DNA of 64,000 nucleotides from Mariniphaga sediminis. GTDB lineage: Bacteria; Bacteroidota; Bacteroidia; Bacteroidales; Prolixibacteraceae. The stretch lies in the NCBI RefSeq assembly GCF_003573545.1, contig NZ_QWET01000010.1:62001-126000 (forward strand), written 5' to 3'. The stretch's first letter is position 1. The number at the start of each line of letters is the position of its first letter. The notes under the pieces were generated by a model. It was not told the origin of the DNA and did not search any database. It saw nothing but the letters and a program-made list of their open reading frames with translations. The position numbers and the translations under genes are program-made. This document shows positions 8,962-16,774 of the stretch, in pieces.

Positions 8962-11310
8962 CTACTTTCCCCTGCCCCACTTTTTATTGGGTTTCGGTCC
9001 CATTTCCAGTTCCAGTACTCCTCCGGCAACAATTTCGTCGTGCGAAATCCATGTCCGGTTAAACGGCTGTCCGTTAAACCGGGCTTTTTGAATGTAAATG
9101 TTTTCAGCCGAATTGTTGCGGGCAACAACAGTAAAAGATTCGCCTTTTTCTGTTTTAAGGGTCAGTTTTTCAAACAGCGGACTACCAATAGAATAAACCG
9201 GATTACCCGGAGCAACAGGGTAAATCCCCATCGCACTCAGCACGTACCAGGATGACAGCGATCCCATATCTTCATTTCCGCACAGTCCGCCCGGGCCGGG
9301 CCGGTAAAGCTGCGTCATAATTTGTCTGGCCCTGAACTGTGTTTTCCAGGGTTGGCCGGCAAAATTGTACAGGTATGCCACGTGGTGCGACGGCTGATTT
9401 CCATGCACATACTGTCCGATGGTCCCCACCACACCTACATATTTGGGTGGCGAAATAAGCGGACTCATTTCAAAGAAAGTATCCAGTTTTTCAGAAAATT
9501 TTGATGCACTCCCGAACAAATTTATCAGGCCGGGCACATCGTGCTGTACAGACCACACGTACTGCCAGGCATTCGATTCGGTATAATGCCGGCTGGGGCG
9601 CCGACCCACCAGCAGCGGGTCAAAATATCTATAGTACGAATGCTCTCCTTCGTTTACAATCTCCTGTTCCCGTCCATTCAGAGATTCCAGCCACGAACCG
9701 TCAGCCATTCGGGGACGCATAAAAGTTGTTTCTTTGTCCCATACATTCTTATAATTCTCAGCGCGTTGCATTAACAGGTTATAATCATCATCTTTTCCCA
9801 ACTCTTTAGACAATTGGGCTATACACCAGTCATCATAAGCGAACTCCAGAGTTTTAGGAACCGATTCGGTCACCCGGTTTGCCGGAATGTAGCCCAGTTC
9901 ATTGGTATATTGTAATCCCGAACGCGCGGCATCAACGGAAACCGGCGGTTGAGGAAATTCTGTTGCTTTGGCTCGCATGGCGTTATAAATAAAATCTACA
10001 TCGTAGTCCCTAAATCCTTTCCGGTAGGCATCCACAACAACCGGAACCAAATGATCTCCCACCATGCCTTCGCCAAAAACATTCTGAAAATGCTGTCCGG
10101 GAAGCCAGCCGTATTGTTTTGTTTTCGCGATTATCGATTTGATATAATCATTCACATGTTCAGGAGCCACAAGCGTTAACAACGGATGCTGTGTCCGGTA
10201 AGTATCCCAGCAGGAAAAAGAACCGTAAAAATTGAAATCTTTGGCTTCCTGTATTTTGCCATCGGCGCCGAAATATTTCCCGTCCACATCCTGTGAAATG
10301 TACTGAGCCAAAAGAGACCGGTACAGAGCGGTATAAAAAATTTCCTTCTGCGCTTTTGTTCCCCCTTCAATTTGGATACGCGACAATTCGTTGTTCCAAA
10401 TAGTACGGGCTTCATTTCTAACACGCTCAAAATCCCAATGGGGCAGTTCGCTTTCCATGTTTTTACGTGCCCCTTCCATGCCCGTATAGGAAATAGCCAC
10501 CTTCACCAACACCTGCTCTTTCTCCTTCGTATTGAAGGAAGCAAAAGCCCCGATGTTTCGTCCCGCCTCAGCATTTTTGTATGCAAAAACACCTGCACCC
10601 GATTCAGGTGTAGCATAATCTGCATCAAAAGTGCCGTAATACAAAAAAGGCTTGCTGAATTCGGCCACAAAAAAAACTTTGCCCGGGCCATCGATTTTTT
10701 CGCCCTCAATGCGCCGGTCGTTTATAATACGCACTTCAGCCTTATCGTTTTCATCTTTCTTTCCGATCTGATGGCCGAGGTCTATAATAATTTTTGCATT
10801 GTTTGCCTCCGGAAATGTATAGCGGTGAAAAGCTACCCGCGGAGTTGTCGTAAGTTCCGCATTGATGTGGTAATCTTCCAGATAAACAGAATAATAACCG
10901 GGAGAGGCCGACTCCTTATCGTGGCTGAATCGCGAACGGTACCCCTCATCAGGATTTTTATCCGTTCCCGGAATGATTTGCAATTTGTTGCCTACTACCG
11001 GCATCAGCAAGATATCACCTCCGTCAACCATCCCCACCCCGCTCCAATGCGTGTGACTGAATCCCATAATTGACCGGGCAGAATAAATATACCCGGCACA
11101 GTGTGTCCACCCTTCCGTCCCGGTGTCAGGACTCACATGAATCAACGCATTAGGAAGAGAAGCACCGGGAAAAGTATGCCCAAAAAAATCTGATCCAATA
11201 AAAGGATTTACGTAATCTGCATTATTTTCGGTCTGTGCAGACAAAATTGCAGGTATTCCGCTCAATAAAGAGATAATAGAAAACAGGAATAAGGACTTTA
11301 GTTTTTTCAT
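8962..11310 (-). CDS. GH92 alpha-mannosidase with Gln at the general-acid position
   Basis: A 782-residue secreted GH92 glycosidase. ATG 11310 gives a clean signal peptide (MKKLKSLFLFSIISLLSG...LSAQ); a longer frame reaches 11355 but adds only an untypical prefix. The mature part opens with YVNPFIGSDFFGHTFPGASLP, the GH92 N-terminal signature, followed by FSHTHWSGVGM. Later come GQYVHGNQPSHH (about residues 633-644), YNFAGQPWKT and CGNEDMGSLSSWYVLSAMG. Most family members, including the second GH92 here, have Glu where this one has Gln (residue ~639). GH92 enzymes invert, need Ca2+ and remove alpha-mannose. Gln at this site is what I recall for a mannose-1-phospho-6-mannose cleaving enzyme, so a phosphodiester substrate is inferred. 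It is transcribed alone from a divergent promoter. Confidence 0.93.
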   Translation of the reverse strand: MKKLKSLFLFSIISLLSGIPAILSAQTENNADYVNPFIGSDFFGHTFPGASLPNALIHVSPDTGTEGWTHCAGYIYSARSIMGFSHTHWSGVGMVDGGDILLMPVVGNKLQIIPGTDKNPDEGYRSRFSHDKESASPGYYSVYLEDYHINAELTTTPRVAFHRYTFPEANNAKIIIDLGHQIGKKDENDKAEVRIINDRRIEGEKIDGPGKVFFVAEFSKPFLYYGTFDADYATPESGAGVFAYKNAEAGRNIGAFASFNTKEKEQVLVKVAISYTGMEGARKNMESELPHWDFERVRNEARTIWNNELSRIQIEGGTKAQKEIFYTALYRSLLAQYISQDVDGKYFGADGKIQEAKDFNFYGSFSCWDTYRTQHPLLTLVAPEHVNDYIKSIIAKTKQYGWLPGQHFQNVFGEGMVGDHLVPVVVDAYRKGFRDYDVDFIYNAMRAKATEFPQPPVSVDAARSGLQYTNELGYIPANRVTESVPKTLEFAYDDWCIAQLSKELGKDDDYNLLMQRAENYKNVWDKETTFMRPRMADGSWLESLNGREQEIVNEGEHSYYRYFDPLLVGRRPSRHYTESNAWQYVWSVQHDVPGLINLFGSASKFSEKLDTFFEMSPLISPPKYVGVVGTIGQYVHGNQPSHHVAYLYNFAGQPWKTQFRARQIMTQLYRPGPGGLCGNEDMGSLSSWYVLSAMGIYPVAPGNPVYSIGSPLFEKLTLKTEKGESFTVVARNNSAENIYIQKARFNGQPFNRTWISHDEIVAGGVLELEMGPKPNKKWGRGK

Positions 11311-11352
11311 TATTTTATTGATTATATCTTCAAACATTAAGAATTTTAACTC

Positions 11353-11382
11353 CAAAGATAAAAATAGAACTTATAATACAAC
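11353..11382 (-). promoter_or_regulatory. Bacteroidota-type promoter for the minus-strand GH92 gene
   Basis: On the minus strand GTTG (11382-11379) is followed after 18 nt by TATCTTTG (11360-11353), an exact TAnnTTTG -7 box. The predicted start site gives a leader of about 35 nt to ATG 11310. The rest of the 201 bp divergent region carries only a one-mismatch -7 box (TTACTTTG, 11446-11453) for the plus-strand operon. Confidence 0.5.
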
Positions 11383-11511
11383 AGGAAGGTCAAAATTCCA
11401 TTTAAATTGAATAAAAAACCAGAAGTTTTTTTGTACCTTACCATCTTACTTTGTTCATACGGGAGACTTTCAATTGAAACTACAATTCAATAAAAATCAA
11501 TACTAATTAGT

Positions 11512-14217
11512 ATGAACTCTGACTATATATTAAAAAACATTGTTTTCGTTTTCCTGGCAGGAGTACTTTTCACAACAGCTTGTAAAAAGACAGAAAGACC
11601 TGTTTTGTCAGAAGTCAGGCCAATCACGGAGGACTGGAAAATGCAGTCTTCTGAAAAGATATCTGAAACAGATGAGACACGCATCTCCCAAAACAATTTT
11701 TCCACTGCAGAATGGCTTGAAGCCGTGGTGCCGGGTACGGTCCTGGGAAGTATGGCTACTCACGGGGTGATTGAAGATCCCTATTTCGGTATTAACATGC
11801 AACAGGTAGATAAGGAGCAATTCAAAAAACCCTGGTGGTACCGAACCACTTTCCGGATAAATTCAACTGATTTGGATAAAAATATTTCCCTGCGTTTCAA
11901 CGGGATTAATTACCGGGCCGACCTTTGGATAAACGGGAAGAAAGTGGCCGGAAAAAATGAGTTTGCCGGCACATTCCGCATGTTTACGTTCAACATTAAT
12001 AAATGGGTAAAGGAAGGCCAAAATACAATAGCACTGAAAATATGGCAACATGCCGACGGCGAATATTCTATTGGTTTTGTAGACTGGAACCCTCTGCCGC
12101 GCGACCGCAATATGGGCATTTTCAGAGAAGTATTTCTCGAAATAAACAGTGGGATAAAAATCCGTAGCCCTTTTGTATGGTCGAAGGTAAACACGGAAAC
12201 GCTGAAAGATGCCGATCTGTTTGTGCAGGCCGAAGTGGAAAACAATACAAAAAATGTTGTGGAAGGCATTTTACGGGCTGATTTTGAATTGGGTGTAGTT
12301 GAGAAGAAAGTAAAAATCGCGCCGGGTGAAATATTGTCCTGCCGGTTTACCCCCGAAGAATTCAGTCAACTTTCGGTAAAAGATGTAAAACTTTGGTGGC
12401 CCAACGGTATGGGCGATCCGAATTTGTATCCGCTGAAAGTCGAATTTCTTTCTGAAGGAAAAACCCTTGACCGGGTGGAAAACAATTACGGAATCCGCGA
12501 AATAGACAGCTACCTCGATGAAAATAAAAACCGCGCTTTCACAATCAATGGTAAGTTTGTATTGATAAAAGGAGGCGGTTGGGTCGACGATTTACTCCTG
12601 CAGGATACCCGTGAAAGTATTGAAGCACAAATGAAATACATCCGTCACATGAACCTGAATGCTATCCGTTGCGAGGGTTTCTGGGGAAAGGACCAAACGC
12701 TGTACGATTTGTGCGACGAATACGGCATCCTGGTCATGATTGGATGGAACTGCCATTGGGAATGGGAAGAATACCTGCTGAAACCAACCCATGAAAAATA
12801 TGGCGGTGCCGTTTCAGAAGAAGACAAAAACCTGATGGCTGCCTACTGGAAAGACCAGATGCTCTGGTTGCGCAACCACCCCGGAATTTTTGTATGGATG
12901 CTGGGCAGCGATAAACTCCCGGCACCCGACCTCGAACGGAAATACATCGAACTGTTTGAAAAATACGATCCTTCAAGGCCTTACATTACCTCGGCTGGCG
13001 GTGCCGGAACTGAAGATAACAACATTGTAGCCGAAGTTCCGCTGGTGAGCGACATTAGTGGTCCCACCGGCATGAAAATGCTGGGACCGTACGCTTATAC
13101 TCCCCCGGTTTACTGGTTTACCGACACCCAACTGGGCGGCGGCTACGGCTTCAACACCGAAACCTGCCCCGGCCCGAACATCATGCCTCTGGCTTCACTG
13201 AAAAAAATGCTGCCCGAAGAAAGCCTGTGGCCCATTGATACCACGTATTGGGAATATCACACGGGCAGGAATGCATTCAAAACCCTCAGCCGGTTCCGTA
13301 AAGCTCTGGATGCCCGGTATGGAAAATCAAACAGTGTTGAGGAATTTGCCTTTAAAAGCCAGGTTAGTAATTACGAACTGATGCGCCCCATGTTCGAAGC
13401 ATTTGTAGCACATAAGCCCAAAAGCACCGGCCTCATCCAGTGGATGCTCAATTCGGCATGGCCCGAGTTATACTGGCAGTTATACGATACCTATCTCCAG
13501 CCCAACGGATCGTTTTACGGGGTCCGGAAAGCCTGCCATCCCATTCACGCCATTTACCGCTACGGATTCCATGATATTTACCTTGCCAACGAAGATTTAC
13601 AGGATGCTGAGAATGTTACCGTAATCATCAGGGCCTTTGATATTCATTCCAAAGAAATATTTACCGATTCGTGGACGGGCAACATTGCCACAAATACATC
13701 GAAATTTATCTACAAGCTTCCTGAGATAAATGGCCTGACCTCCGTTTGGTTTCTCGATTTGCGGGTGCTGGATGAAAACAACAACGAGGTGGATAACAAT
13801 ATTTACTGGTTATCACGCAAACCCGATGTACTGGACTATGAAGCGGCCAAAAAACTGGAATGGCCCTTCTATACACCGCTTAAAGGATACGCCGATTTTA
13901 CGGCGCTCGACCAGCTTCCCAAAGTTAAACTTGAATATGATTTCAATTTCGAAACAGAAGGCGATAAAGGAAAAGTTACACTCCATGTAAAAAATCCAAA
14001 TACAACCCTTGCCTTTTTCACCTTTTTCGATCTGCTAAACCCGGCCACAAACGAACCCGTATTACCTGTTTTCTGGAGCGACAATTACATTACCCTGCTT
14101 CCGGAAGAAGGGCGGACTTATACCGCCACTTTCGATATGAAAAACGCTAACGGAGAGAAACCCCTGTTAAAAGTGAAAGCATGGAATGCAGACCCGGTGG
14201 TACTTGAAATAGAATAA
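11512..14217 (+). CDS. GH2 exo-glycosidase, exo-beta-glucosaminidase/beta-mannosidase-like lipoprotein
   Basis: A 901-residue GH2 protein. The N-terminal signal ends in a lipobox (FTTAC, Cys 24), so it is probably outer-membrane anchored. Sugar-binding jelly roll about residues 40-215 (WWYRTTF, LRFNGINYRADLWINGK), Ig-like domain to about 320, TIM barrel about 330-660, and beta domains after. The barrel has GSD with Asp467 and FNTETCPG with Glu550. In the exo-beta-D-glucosaminidase CsxA the acid/base is an Asp in a GSD motif and the nucleophile a Glu at nearly the same spacing, so this belongs to that branch rather than to beta-galactosidases (NE motif). Substrate could be beta-GlcN, beta-Man or a core N-glycan linkage. 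It is first in the plus-strand operon. Confidence 0.9.
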   Translation: MNSDYILKNIVFVFLAGVLFTTACKKTERPVLSEVRPITEDWKMQSSEKISETDETRISQNNFSTAEWLEAVVPGTVLGSMATHGVIEDPYFGINMQQVDKEQFKKPWWYRTTFRINSTDLDKNISLRFNGINYRADLWINGKKVAGKNEFAGTFRMFTFNINKWVKEGQNTIALKIWQHADGEYSIGFVDWNPLPRDRNMGIFREVFLEINSGIKIRSPFVWSKVNTETLKDADLFVQAEVENNTKNVVEGILRADFELGVVEKKVKIAPGEILSCRFTPEEFSQLSVKDVKLWWPNGMGDPNLYPLKVEFLSEGKTLDRVENNYGIREIDSYLDENKNRAFTINGKFVLIKGGGWVDDLLLQDTRESIEAQMKYIRHMNLNAIRCEGFWGKDQTLYDLCDEYGILVMIGWNCHWEWEEYLLKPTHEKYGGAVSEEDKNLMAAYWKDQMLWLRNHPGIFVWMLGSDKLPAPDLERKYIELFEKYDPSRPYITSAGGAGTEDNNIVAEVPLVSDISGPTGMKMLGPYAYTPPVYWFTDTQLGGGYGFNTETCPGPNIMPLASLKKMLPEESLWPIDTTYWEYHTGRNAFKTLSRFRKALDARYGKSNSVEEFAFKSQVSNYELMRPMFEAFVAHKPKSTGLIQWMLNSAWPELYWQLYDTYLQPNGSFYGVRKACHPIHAIYRYGFHDIYLANEDLQDAENVTVIIRAFDIHSKEIFTDSWTGNIATNTSKFIYKLPEINGLTSVWFLDLRVLDENNNEVDNNIYWLSRKPDVLDYEAAKKLEWPFYTPLKGYADFTALDQLPKVKLEYDFNFETEGDKGKVTLHVKNPNTTLAFFTFFDLLNPATNEPVLPVFWSDNYITLLPEEGRTYTATFDMKNANGEKPLLKVKAWNADPVVLEIE

Positions 14218-14228
14218 TAACCCGGATT

Positions 14229-15497
14229 ATGAAACGAAACTATTTTATTGTCGGCCTTATCATGTTCGTTTTTTTTGTCATTTCCTTCCTCACCAATATT
14301 CTGGGGCCGTTAATACCGGACATTATTAAAGACTTTGAGGTTAGTAAGGCAATGGCTGCCTTCCTCCCCTTCTCCTTTTTTGTGGCTTACGGTATATTTT
14401 CCATTCCTTCCGGTATTGCCATTGAAAAATACAGCGAAAAAAAAATAATGGTTTCAGCTTTTGGGGTTGCTTTTTCCGGCGCTATCATTTTTTCGCTATT
14501 CCCATCATTTCCGGTGGCTATGCTTTCCCTCTTTATGATAGGAACAGGAATGGCCATGTTGCAGGTAGCAATAAATCCGCTTTTAAGGGTTGCCGGAGGT
14601 GAAGAACATTTTGCTTTCAATTCGGTAATGGCTCAACTTGCTTTTGGTCTGGCTTCCTTTTTAAGCCCACAGTTGTTTTCATACCTCGTTTTGAATCTCG
14701 AAGGTTTCCCTTCGTCCGGGGAAGCGAATTTTTTAATCAAAACGCTTCATCAAGTTGTTCCCTCAAATTTACCATGGGTATCTCTCTATTGGATGTTTGC
14801 CATCATCGCACTTTTGATGGTTATTTTAATGGCCATTGTCCGGTTTCCGAAGGTAAAACTCAAAGAGGAAGAAAAGGCCGGAGCCTGGTCAAAACATGTG
14901 GAGTTGTTCAAAAACAAAACTGTTATTCTCTTTTTTCTCGGAATTTTTGCCTATGTGGGAACGGAGCAGGGTGTTGCCAACTGGACTTCACAGTTCCTTT
15001 ATGAATACCACGGGTTTGATCCCAGGGTTGAGGGAGCTGATGCCATCTCTTTATTTTGGGGATTATTGACGGTAGGGTGTGTTTTGGGACTGGTACTCCT
15101 GAAATTTCTCGATAGCAAACTGTTACTGAAACTGTTTTCAGGAGCTGCTATCCTGAGTCTGACTGCCGGATTATTCGGCCCCTCGCAGATTGCTTTATGG
15201 GCTTTTCCCGTAGTAGGCTTTTTTGCATCGGTTATGTGGTCTGTAATCTTCTCCCTGGCTTTAAATTCCGTAAAGGAAAACCACGGCGCTTTTTCAGGTA
15301 TTTTATGTTCCGGAATCCTGGGAGGTGCTATCGTCCCGCTGATTGTGGGAGCTATTGGCGATGCTGTTGGTCTTAAAGGTGGATTGACTTTCGTCTACCT
15401 GACACTCGGATACATTTTCAGCATCGGATTTTGGGCTAAGCCTTTGATAAATAACAAAACTGTGCGTCTTAAAAAAGCACAAACCAACACCAATTAG
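14229..15497 (+). CDS. MFS sugar transporter, FHS (FucP-like) family
   Basis: A 422-residue protein with 12 predicted membrane helices. The FHS-type marks are FLTNILGPLIPDIIKDF in helix 1 and the loop AFLPFSFFVAYGIFSIPSG. It also has GTGMAMLQVAINPLLRVAGG (the conserved N-P after helix 4) and GILGGAIVPLIVGAIGD late in the protein. FHS carriers import hexoses, deoxyhexoses or amino sugars by proton symport at the inner membrane. It starts 11 nt after the GH2 gene and is followed 2 nt later by the aminotransferase gene, so import of the GH2 product is a fair inference. The sugar itself cannot be read from the sequence. Confidence 0.88.
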   Translation: MKRNYFIVGLIMFVFFVISFLTNILGPLIPDIIKDFEVSKAMAAFLPFSFFVAYGIFSIPSGIAIEKYSEKKIMVSAFGVAFSGAIIFSLFPSFPVAMLSLFMIGTGMAMLQVAINPLLRVAGGEEHFAFNSVMAQLAFGLASFLSPQLFSYLVLNLEGFPSSGEANFLIKTLHQVVPSNLPWVSLYWMFAIIALLMVILMAIVRFPKVKLKEEEKAGAWSKHVELFKNKTVILFFLGIFAYVGTEQGVANWTSQFLYEYHGFDPRVEGADAISLFWGLLTVGCVLGLVLLKFLDSKLLLKLFSGAAILSLTAGLFGPSQIALWAFPVVGFFASVMWSVIFSLALNSVKENHGAFSGILCSGILGGAIVPLIVGAIGDAVGLKGGLTFVYLTLGYIFSIGFWAKPLINNKTVRLKKAQTNTN

Positions 15498-15499
15498 CG

Positions 15500-16768
15500 A
15501 TGAACAAATTAGCGATAAAGGGTGGGAAACCACTGAAAGATACTAAAACAAATCCCTGGCCCCAATGGCCGGTATGGGATGAGAATGAAGAAAAGGCATT
15601 ACTGGAAGTTCTTCACAGCGGAGTCTGGTCGTACAACGGGCCGAAAGAGGCTGAATTCAATAAAAAATTTGCTGAATTTACAGGGGTTAAATATGCTATC
15701 TCTGCTGCCAATGGAACAGCAACCCTTCAACTGGCTCTGGAAGCCTGTGGCATTGGAATTGGAGATGAGGTTATTATTCCGGGACTCACCTGGCAGGCAA
15801 CCGCAGCAACCATTATCGATGTAAATGCTACACCTGTTATGGTAGATGTGTGCGAAGATACATGGTGCATCGATCCGAAGGAAATTGAAAAGGCGATTAC
15901 CCCACGTACCAAAGCCATTATTCCGGTCCACCTTTACGGCAGTTTTTGCGATATGGATGAAATTTCACGAATTGCAAAGAAAAATAATCTTTTTATTATT
16001 GAAGACTGCGCTCATAAACACGGAGGTGAATGGAACGGTAAAAAGGCCGGAAGCATTGGAGATATCGGAAGTTTCAGCTTTCAGCTATCCAAGCATCTTA
16101 CTGCCGGTGAAGGCGGCGTACTTACCACCAATAGTTTTGAACTGGCAGAGCGTTTGGATGCCCTTCGAAACTGTGGCCGCAGACCGGAAGGATTGAGCGA
16201 AAATGTAGACAAAGGTGCCGGGTTATACTCTGATGAAGGATACTTCATTCAATCCGGTAATTACAGAATCACGGAGTTTCAGGCCGCCATTCTCGTTGAA
16301 GGGCTGAAACGACTGCCCACGCAAAATCAAATTAGGGACGAAAATGGAATGTACCTGAATTCCCTTCTCAAACAATTACCGGGAGTGTCGCCCATGAAAC
16401 GCGATAAACGCGAAACCAAAGAGGCATATTTTAATTTTGCTTTCCGGTACAACAAAGATGAGTTTAAAGGATTACCTGTAGAAAAATTCAGAGAAGCATT
16501 AACGGTTGAGATAGGTATTCAGGTGTCGGCAAGTTATGAGCCGCTCAATAAATGTTCGCTGTATGCACCTCTGACAAAACAGGCACGCCATAAATTAAAC
16601 GATACATATTGGGCAGAAATTGACCCTACCCGTTTTGACTTGCCGGTATGCAATCGTATTTTCGTTGAGGAGTCGGTATGTATTCATCATAAAATATTGC
16701 TGGCGACCAAAGCCGAAATGGACTTGATTGCCGAGGCGATTAAAAAAATCTATACTAATTATTTATAA
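15500..16768 (+). CDS. DegT/DnrJ/EryC1/StrS family PLP aminotransferase
   Basis: A 422-residue fold-type I PLP enzyme. It begins LAIKGGKPL, continues SGVWSYNGPKEAEFNKKFAEFTGVKYA and AANGTATLQLALEACGIG (cofactor phosphate site). It has PVHLYGSFCDMDEI, IEDCAHKHGGEW (Asp facing the pyridine N) and SFQLSKHLTAGEGGVL with the Schiff-base Lys at residue 198. Family members transaminate keto sugars or keto-inositols, usually in biosynthesis. Here the gene sits inside a catabolic operon, directly after a sugar transporter, so removal or exchange of an amino group on an imported sugar or inosamine is possible. That direction is an inference. No partner dehydrogenase is adjacent. Confidence 0.88.
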   Translation: MNKLAIKGGKPLKDTKTNPWPQWPVWDENEEKALLEVLHSGVWSYNGPKEAEFNKKFAEFTGVKYAISAANGTATLQLALEACGIGIGDEVIIPGLTWQATAATIIDVNATPVMVDVCEDTWCIDPKEIEKAITPRTKAIIPVHLYGSFCDMDEISRIAKKNNLFIIEDCAHKHGGEWNGKKAGSIGDIGSFSFQLSKHLTAGEGGVLTTNSFELAERLDALRNCGRRPEGLSENVDKGAGLYSDEGYFIQSGNYRITEFQAAILVEGLKRLPTQNQIRDENGMYLNSLLKQLPGVSPMKRDKRETKEAYFNFAFRYNKDEFKGLPVEKFREALTVEIGIQVSASYEPLNKCSLYAPLTKQARHKLNDTYWAEIDPTRFDLPVCNRIFVEESVCIHHKILLATKAEMDLIAEAIKKIYTNYL

Positions 16769-16774
16769 ACTGTA

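Noticed and set aside
10372-11073. 233-codon plus-strand frame inside the GH92 gene
   Set aside because: It is antisense to a clear GH92 protein with conserved motifs, has no start signal and no family features; it is a shadow of codon bias.
11446-11453. Promoter for the plus-strand operon (TTACTTTG)
   Set aside because: It has one mismatch in the -7 box and no TTTG at the right distance, so it is mentioned but not called.
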